The notes beneath the pieces were generated by a model. That model had not been told where the DNA came from, made no database searches, and saw nothing but the letters and a program-made list of their open reading frames with translations. Shown here piece by piece: positions 59,647 through 64,000 of a stretch of DNA of 64,000 bases. The translations under genes were made by a program, and so were the position numbers. This stretch comes from an uncultured Prevotellaceae bacterium (GTDB taxonomy: Bacteria; Bacteroidota; Bacteroidia; Bacteroidales; Muribaculaceae): contig ONJS01000001.1 in the NCBI GenBank assembly GCA_900318205.1, positions 110,074-174,073 of the forward strand, given 5' to 3'. Each line of letters begins with the position of its first letter. Positions within the stretch are counted from its first letter, which is position 1.

Positions 59647-59720
59647 CGGCCTAACGGCCGAGAAATTAAACAAAATAATTTATTTATAATGCTTAATTTC
59701 TTGCCCGCGAGGCTGACAAT
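59647..59720. repeat. CGGCC palindrome and GAGAAATTAAACAAAAT repeat, copies 2 and 3
   Basis: CGGCCTAACGGCCG (59647-59660) runs into GAGAAATTAAACAAAATAAT, and an inverted diverged copy (TTAATTTCTTGCCCGCGAGG) follows. The segment lies in the spacer ahead of gene B-prime and resembles 49833-49860. Confidence 0.6.
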
Positions 59721-59774
59721 AATGGTTAGGCAAAAAATCATGAGGCACCCTCTTAATCATCAATAACTTAACAA

Positions 59775-60329
59775 ATGAATAAGATTTATTTTAAAGTATT
59801 GTCGATCGGTGTAATTCTGTTTACGTTATGGTCCTGCTCGGGAAATAGTAACGATGCTGCTTATCAGCAACAGCAAGTCGCTGTGCCTGCCCAACAGCAA
59901 CCGGCTCAAGCCGCTCCCGTAGATTCAACCATGGCTCAGGCTCCCGCCCAAGCCCAAGCTGCTGCCACTGCTGCAGCCCAGTCATTGCCCGACCCCATCA
60001 CCACTTTCATCAAGCAGAATTTCCCCAATGCTTCGGTAGTGGGTGTTGAGCCCGATCACGATCATGGCGGCATGGAGTATGACGTCTATCTGAACGACGG
60101 CACCGAACTCGACTTTGATGCCAATAACCAGTGGGAAACGATTGAATCGAGAGGAAAAGGCGTTCCCGCTGCCTTCATCCCTAAGGCTATCGCCACCTAT
60201 GTACAGGGCAACTATCAGACGCCTATCGTCAAAATCCACAAGGAGCACTATGGCTATGAGATTGAGCTCTCCAATGGAATGGAGCTGAGCTTCGACCGCC
60301 AGGGCCACTTCATGGGCATGGACGATTAA
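59775..60329 (+). CDS. PepSY-like lipoprotein B-prime with AQ-rich linker
   Basis: A 184-aa lipoprotein (Cys21 in LWSC). A low-complexity Gln/Ala/Pro linker spans about 29-72 (QQQQVAVPAQQQPAQAA and AQAPAQAQAAATAAAQ). Two PepSY-like units follow (LPDPITTFIKQNFPNASVVGV, YDVYLNDGTELDFDANNQWETIE, VQGNYQTPIVKIHKEHYGYEIELSNGMELSFDRQG). It matches lipoprotein B except for the linker, which B lacks. No -7 box was recognised directly upstream. The stop is followed by composite C6 at once, exactly as B is followed by C5. Confidence 0.86.
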   Translation: MNKIYFKVLSIGVILFTLWSCSGNSNDAAYQQQQVAVPAQQQPAQAAPVDSTMAQAPAQAQAAATAAAQSLPDPITTFIKQNFPNASVVGVEPDHDHGGMEYDVYLNDGTELDFDANNQWETIESRGKGVPAAFIPKAIATYVQGNYQTPIVKIHKEHYGYEIELSNGMELSFDRQGHFMGMDD

Positions 60330-60386
60330 TGCTCGCTGCGCTCGCAGTTTAGAGGTTAGAGTTTAGAGTTTAGAGGGGCATCCGCG
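60330..60386 (+). repeat. Composite element C6
   Basis: TGCTCGCTGCGCTCGCAG, four TTAGAGN-type heptads, then GGCATCCGCG. Confidence 0.88.
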
Positions 60387-60389
60387 TTG

Positions 60390-60427
60390 ATGCTCGCGAA
60401 GCTCGCAGATTAGAGATTAGTGAAGCG
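60390..60427 (+). repeat. Composite element C7, truncated
   Basis: ATGCTCGCGAAGCTCGCAG followed by ATTAGAG and ATTAGTG and GAAGCGGC. It follows C6 directly. Confidence 0.75.
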
Positions 60428-60463
60428 GCTATGCCTTGGTGTGGCCGCTCTCTTTATCGGAAA

Positions 60464-60500
60464 ATCTCACGCTAAGACGCTAAGGCGCTAAGTTTTTTAG
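60464..60500 (+). repeat. CGCTAAG octamer array
   Basis: CACGCTAA, GACGCTAA, GGCGCTAA in 8-bp register, then GTTTTTTAG. Related text occurs at 38503 and 51150. Confidence 0.7.
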
Positions 60501-60545
60501 GATCGATTGCAAACACACCCAAAGGGTGTTAAGGGATTTGCATCA

Positions 60546-60599
60546 CCGCGGATGTCTCTCACTAATCACTAATCTCTAATCTGCGAGTGAAACGAGTAC
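60546..60599 (-). repeat. Composite element C8, reverse orientation
   Basis: On the minus strand: GTACTCGTTTCACTCGCAG, ATTAGAG, ATTAGTG, ATTAGTG, then ACATCCGCGG. The GCTCGC part has diverged. The gap 60330-60802 holds C6, C7, the octamer array, C8 and the leader of the next gene. Confidence 0.78.
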
Positions 60600-60639
60600 A
60601 AAAAAGTTGATGATGGCACAATTTTTGCTGCGAAAATAT

Positions 60640-60671
60640 TTGGCGATTTGATTGAGATATCGCTATCTTTG
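60640..60671 (+). promoter_or_regulatory. Promoter of the leader and gene at 60803
   Basis: TTTG (60640-60643), 20 bases, TATCTTTG (60664-60671). Transcription would start near 60678. Confidence 0.75.
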
Positions 60672-60685
60672 CGGCCAGAATTTTG

Positions 60686-60747
60686 ACAACAATCACATGA
60701 TAAGGCTGTGTAATCAGCCATTCATGGGATTGTTGTGTTTTTTTATA
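60686..60747 (+). terminator. Terminator-like hairpin in the leader
   Basis: ACAACAATCACATGA (60686-60700) pairs with TCATGGGATTGTTGT (60722-60736), enclosing GGCTG/CAGCC (60704-60719), followed by GTTTTTTT. It comes right after the promoter and before the gene, so it marks either an attenuator or the end of a small RNA of about 65-70 bases. The 3' arm can also pair with ACAACATTCCCA (60749-60760). Confidence 0.75.
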
Positions 60748-60802
60748 TACAACATTCCCAGTGAGTTAACAAACTGACGTTCTTTAACTTATTGAGATTG
60801 TT

Positions 60803-61255
60803 ATGGCAAAAGGAAAGCATTTTGTCAAGGTGTGCAGCTGCACACCCCGTGGAGACCTCCGCATCAAGGATCTCCAAGTGTTGAACCAGATTGTACGTGA
60901 CGAGGAAGCATCGATTGCCCGGGAGAAGAATGCGCGCAAGTTGGCGCGGAGGGCGCTGGCCCTGGGCGACATCTGCATGGCGGCAGGGTGCCCCATCAAG
61001 GCTATCCGGATTTGGCAAACGGCAGCCCAAAGACTATTGGCGATGGATTACTACTGGGTCGATGTCCCGCTCTATTTTGAAGCCTACACGAGCTTTGATA
61101 ACCTTGTCTCGGAAGTGGAAGGCGTCACCCTGGGCCAACGCATCGACAAAGCCTGGCACCAGCTGGGTCATCGCGAAATGGCGACCTGGACCCGCCACAT
61201 GCGCAAGGAATACTGCGACATGTGGCTCGACAGGTACTACGAAGCCCTGCCATGA
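60803..61255 (+). CDS. Conserved-looking protein of unknown function
   Basis: A 150-aa soluble, mostly helical, charged protein (MAKGKHFVKVCSCTPRGDLR at the start). It has no signal peptide or membrane segment and no motif I recognise. A basic stretch EKNARKLARRALALGD (about 40-55) and a Trp/Tyr-rich middle (about 70-95) stand out, and a CSC pair is near residue 12. Codon use is like its neighbours. It is preceded by a strong promoter and a terminator-bearing leader of about 125 bases, and followed by a terminator. It lies between the PepSY B-prime and DUF3667 genes but is a separate unit. Confidence 0.7.
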   Translation: MAKGKHFVKVCSCTPRGDLRIKDLQVLNQIVRDEEASIAREKNARKLARRALALGDICMAAGCPIKAIRIWQTAAQRLLAMDYYWVDVPLYFEAYTSFDNLVSEVEGVTLGQRIDKAWHQLGHREMATWTRHMRKEYCDMWLDRYYEALP

Positions 61256-61283
61256 GCAATAACTGGGACAAACAAAACTGCAG

Positions 61284-61325
61284 AACAAGCGCCGAGGCGT
61301 TGGACCTCGGCGCTTGTTGTTATGT
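61284..61325 (+). terminator. Terminator of the unknown gene
   Basis: AACAAGCGCCGAGG (61284-61297) pairs with CCTCGGCGCTTGTT (61305-61318), loop CGTTGGA. A near copy of this hairpin ends pnp at 62454-62480. Confidence 0.85.
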
Positions 61326-61431
61326 TGTGAGTACGTCGTCGCGACGCTCGTCATGTGTCGTAGGACTTATGGTAATTAGTAAATCCGTGCAGGTTTTTGA
61401 GGGATGGGAGTGTTTGATAGTTTTTTTTGCT

Positions 61432-61439
61432 TAATTTTG
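61432..61439 (+). promoter_or_regulatory. -7 box of the right-arm DUF3667 gene
   Basis: TAATTTTG, 29 bases before ATG 61469. Confidence 0.6.
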
Positions 61440-61468
61440 TGCTGACCAAAATTCAAGTACAAGATGTA

Positions 61469-62320
61469 ATGAACCGGCAATCACTGAAAAGGGATTTTGA
61501 GCGCTTTAAGCGCTGGATTCGGCGAACGCCCCCGTTCCGTCATGTGAGCGAAGAGGAGCATCGCTGCCAATGTTGCGGGCACCGCTATCGCGGTAATTAT
61601 TGTCCACGCTGTTCCCAAAAGGCGGAGCTTGGGCGCATAACGTGGCGCAGTGTCCGCATTGGTGTGATGGACGTCTGGGGACTGGGCTCGCGATCGATGC
61701 CGATGTCTATTTGGCAACTCCTGTATCGCCCGGGTTATTTCATCGGAGACTATATCAGTGGCAAGCGGCAGTTGAGTTTTCCGCCAGTCAAGATGCTGTT
61801 TATCGTCGCTTTTATCTATGCGAATGTCTACTTCTGGTTTTTTCCCGAAGTGTTGAAACTGCCGTTGGAGGAACAGGGAGATCTGGGATATAAGTTGTGG
61901 ATCAGGCAACATTATAGTTTGGCCATGCTGGTCATGTCGGCATTGGCTATCATTCCCACATGGGTCATCTTCAGACACTCGCCACGCAACCCACATCACA
62001 CACTTCCTGAGGGTTTCTTCATCCAAGTGCTCTTACAAACGCTCACCATCGTGCTGTCATTATTGACAATACCGCTTGATTTTATCAAATCCGACTTCAG
62101 CACAGCCGCTTACGACTTGTTGATTATGTTCTATTTCTTTGTCGCTTATAAGCAATTATTCGGTTACGGGATATGGGGGACCCTCTGGCGCCAGACTTTG
62201 GTTTCCATCAGTGTCGTTTTTTCCTTTATGTTTTTGATATGGCTATTCTACCCCACGATGTTGGACACCGTTATAGAGGTGCTGGACTTCTTCGGCTATT
62301 ATACCGAATATATCTTATAA
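61469..62320 (+). CDS. DUF3667 zinc-ribbon membrane protein (right arm)
   Basis: A 283-aa paralogue of the protein at 57666-56689. Zinc ribbon cysteines are Cys33, Cys36, Cys45 and Cys48 (CQCCG...CPRCSQK). Shared ITWRSVRIGVMDVWG, YRPGYFIGDYISGKRQLSFPPVKML, SPRNPHHTLPEGFFIQVL and YKQLFGYGIWGTLWR follow in the same order. Four or five helices are predicted. It is about 40 residues shorter at the C-terminus and lacks the extra loop near 125-160 of the other copy. Start ATG 61469 was chosen after the -7 box. The function is unknown; pairing with PepSY-like genes at both ends is the main clue. Confidence 0.87.
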   Translation: MNRQSLKRDFERFKRWIRRTPPFRHVSEEEHRCQCCGHRYRGNYCPRCSQKAELGRITWRSVRIGVMDVWGLGSRSMPMSIWQLLYRPGYFIGDYISGKRQLSFPPVKMLFIVAFIYANVYFWFFPEVLKLPLEEQGDLGYKLWIRQHYSLAMLVMSALAIIPTWVIFRHSPRNPHHTLPEGFFIQVLLQTLTIVLSLLTIPLDFIKSDFSTAAYDLLIMFYFFVAYKQLFGYGIWGTLWRQTLVSISVVFSFMFLIWLFYPTMLDTVIEVLDFFGYYTEYIL

Positions 62321-62439
62321 AAGGTAAAATAGGGATGGTTCTCTTGATTTGATTTTGAGGTGTTGCTGTTAATTGCGAGAGGGCAGATGCCAATTTGCGC
62401 TTATTGTATTTATTGTCTTCCTTTTATGACTTACGGCGG

Positions 62440-62480
62440 GTGGGATGAAAACGAGCGCCGGGGCGTTGAGCCTCGGCGCT
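62440..62480 (-). terminator. Terminator of pnp
   Basis: On the minus strand AGCGCCGAGG (62480-62471) pairs with CCCCGGCGCT (62463-62454), followed by CGTTTTC. Confidence 0.75.
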
Positions 62481-62511
62481 TGCTATATTGACTGATGTGT
62501 TGTCGGTGGGA

Positions 62512-64000
62512 TTACTCGTCGTCGCGACGGTCGTCACGGCGGGGACGGCGCGGGCCGTTGGGACGGGGACCGCGGTTGCCACCGTTGCCACCAGGACGCG
62601 GGCCGTTGGGACGGGGACCGCGGTTGCCACCGTTGCCACCAGGACGCGGGCCGTTGGGACGGGGACCACGGTTGCCACCGTTGTTGCCATTGCCATTGGG
62701 ACGGGGACCGCGGTTACCACCCTGGCGACGCTCGTCATAACCCTCGGGCTTCTCCTGCAGGGCACGCATCGACAGGCGGAACTTGCCGGTCTTCTTGTCA
62801 ATCTCGATGAGCTTGACGGTGACCTCGTCACCCTCGTGCAGGCCGCTGGCCTCCATGCTCTCGAGACGATCCCAGCTGATCTCGCTGATGTGCAGCAGAC
62901 CGTCACGGCCAGCCATGAACTCAACGAAGGCACCGAACTCGAGGATGCTGACCACCTTACCGGTGTAGACCTGACCCTCCTCGGGGACAGCGGTGATGGC
63001 CTTGATGCGGGCCACAGCAGCCTCGATGCTCTCCTTGTTGGCAGCAGCGATCTCGACGATTCCCTTGCCGTCAACCTCCTCGATGCTGATGGTGGTACCA
63101 GTCTCTTCCTGGAGACCCTGGATAACCTCACCACCCTTACCGATAACAGCACCGATGAATTCCTTGTCGATGACCATGGTAACGATGCGGGGAACGTGGG
63201 GCTTGTAGTCCTCACGGGGCTGGGGAATAGCCTCGTTGATGAGGTTGAGGATGTGGAGACGGCCTTCCTTGGCCTGGTGCAGAGCCTGCTCGAGAATCTC
63301 GTAGGGCAGACCGTCGCACTTGATATCCATCTGGGTAGCGGTGATACCGTCGACGGTACCCGTTACCTTGAAGTCCATGTCACCCAGGTGGTCCTCATCG
63401 CCCAGGATGTCGCTCAGCACGGCGTGCTTCACGTTACCCTCATCGGTGATCAGACCCATAGCGATACCGGCAACGGGCTTCTTGAGCTTGATACCGGCGT
63501 CGAGCAGTGCCATGCAACCAGCGCAGACGGTAGCCATCGATGACGAGCCGTTGCTGCTGAGGATGTCGCTGACGATGCGGATGCAATAGGGGTTATCCTC
63601 GGGGATCATGCGCTTGAGGGCGCGATGAGCCAGATTGCCGTGACCGATCTCGCGGCGGCTCACGCCACGGGGTGCGCGTGCCTCACCGGTCGAGAATGCG
63701 GGGAAGTTGTAGTGCAACAGGAAGCGCTCGTTCTCATGACGCAGCACGTCGTCGATGAGCTTCTCGTCATCCTTGGTACCGAGGGTTACGGTTGCCAGTG
63801 CCTGGGTCTCGCCACGCTTGAACAGAGCCGAGCCGTGGGGATAAGGCAGGTAGTCGGGCTCGCAGTAGATAGGACGGATCTCGTCGGTCTTGCGACCGTC
63901 GAGACGGATGTGCTCGTCGAGGATGCAACGGCGAACGGCGTCGCGCTGCACTTCCTCGTAGTAGCGCTTGATCATCGGTTCCTTCTCCTCACGCTCCTCC
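62512..64000 (-). CDS. pnp: Polyribonucleotide nucleotidyltransferase, 5' part outside the window
   Basis: The C-terminal 495 or so residues of PNPase, an RNA-degrading phosphorylase. The reading frame is open to the right edge, so the first RNase PH-like domain is missing. Present are the second RNase PH core ([81 protein letters not shown]) and the KH domain ([17 protein letters not shown]). The S1 domain ([31 protein letters not shown]) follows. A C-terminal low-complexity tail of about 70 residues is made of [16 protein letters not shown] repeats (16 residues, 48 bp) ending [12 protein letters not shown]. Such RG-rich tails could bind RNA or the degradosome; the role here is inferred. Confidence 0.95.
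   Translation of the reverse strand, partial: EEREEKEPMIKRYYEEVQRDAVRRCILDEHIRLDGRKTDEIRPIYCEPDYLPYPHGSALFKRGETQALATVTLGTKDDEKLIDDVLRHENERFLLHYNFPAFSTGEARAPRGVSRREIGHGNLAHRALKRMIPEDNPYCIRIVSDILSSNGSSSMATVCAGCMALLDAGIKLKKPVAGIAMGLITDEGNVKHAVLSDILGDEDHLGDMDFKVTGTVDGITATQMDIKCDGLPYEILEQALHQAKEGRLHILNLINEAIPQPREDYKPHVPRIVTMVIDKEFIGAVIGKGGEVIQGLQEETGTTISIEEVDGKGIVEIAAANKESIEAAVARIKAITAVPEEGQVYTGKVVSILEFGAFVEFMAGRDGLLHISEISWDRLESMEASGLHEGDEVTVKLIEIDKKTGKFRLSMRALQEKPEGYDERRQGGNRGPRPNGNGNNGGNRGPRPNGPRPGGNGGNRGPRPNGPRPGGNGGNRGPRPNGPRRPRRDDRRDDE
62545..62722 (-). repeat. 48-bp tandem repeat in the pnp tail
   Basis: Two nearly identical 48-bp units and diverged flanking ones encode [16 protein letters not shown]. 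The DNA-level identity suggests recent expansion. Confidence 0.85.

Noticed and set aside
62488-63543. 351-codon + strand frame opposite pnp with [17 protein letters not shown] repeats
   Set aside because: It is the mirror of the PNPase tail repeats and domains; the minus frame carries the KH and S1 motifs.
1-64000. Insertion sequence, prophage or integrative element
   Set aside because: No transposase, integrase, phage structural or conjugation gene was found; the gene order is largely housekeeping and envelope functions.

Overview
The window looks like chromosomal DNA of a Bacteroidales bacterium, most likely from a gut or oral lineage near Prevotellaceae or Muribaculaceae. Almost every transcription unit starts behind the Bacteroidetes -7 box (TAnnTTTG, often with TTG about 20 bases upstream). 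Shine-Dalgarno sites are mostly absent. The gene set also fits: dockerin-tailed secreted proteins, a BspA-type surface protein, DUF3667, DUF4296, PepSY-like proteins and a GH9-deacetylase fusion. The genus is inferred from gene content only. No tRNA, rRNA, CRISPR array, integrase or transposase was seen.

Layout. 1-3102: truncated dicarboxylate/amino-acid symporter, then a GNAT-fold enzyme and a polysaccharide flippase. 3323-8671: greA, a HIT protein, then parE-coaD-S41 protease. 8779-14758: PrsW-like membrane protease, a dockerin/SUMF1 secreted protein, a sodium:solute symporter and a kinase-CYTH fusion. 14868-19516: glycyl-tRNA synthetase with an FKBP lipoprotein, then an SGNH/MBOAT acyl-transfer pair. 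19624-23416: transglutaminase, NlpC/P60 peptidase and dipeptide epimerase, read as a murein-peptide salvage operon. 23646-25042: two-component pair. 25398-34819: two related dockerin proteins around an ABC efflux pair and rlmD. 35091-38466: TPR protein, MscS channel and PAP2 phosphatase. 38655-45474: ileS, a DksA-like protein, lspA, a DUF4296 lipoprotein and a split chromate transporter. 45669-55434: a dockerin protein, a GH9-CE4 enzyme, an acyltransferase-3 membrane protein and a giant BspA/dockerin protein. 55750-62320: an SH3 lipoprotein and a two-armed locus of four PepSY-like proteins flanked by two DUF3667 membrane proteins. 62512-64000: pnp, truncated.

The most unusual content is between the genes. 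Intergenic DNA is filled with short degenerate tandem arrays that keep a fixed core and vary the rest: TTAGNNN and AGTTNNN (7 bp), ACGGNNNNN and TATAGNNNN (9 bp). There are also 11 covarying palindromes; the tailed copies all point the same way on the + strand. A composite element (GCTCGC duplication, TTAG heptads, GCATCCGC) recurs mainly around the PepSY locus. In six genes the TAG stop codon is itself the core of an array unit, usually the first. These repeats, the PepSY/DUF3667 locus and a terminator-bearing leader ahead of an unknown gene at 60803 are the best candidates for undescribed biology.
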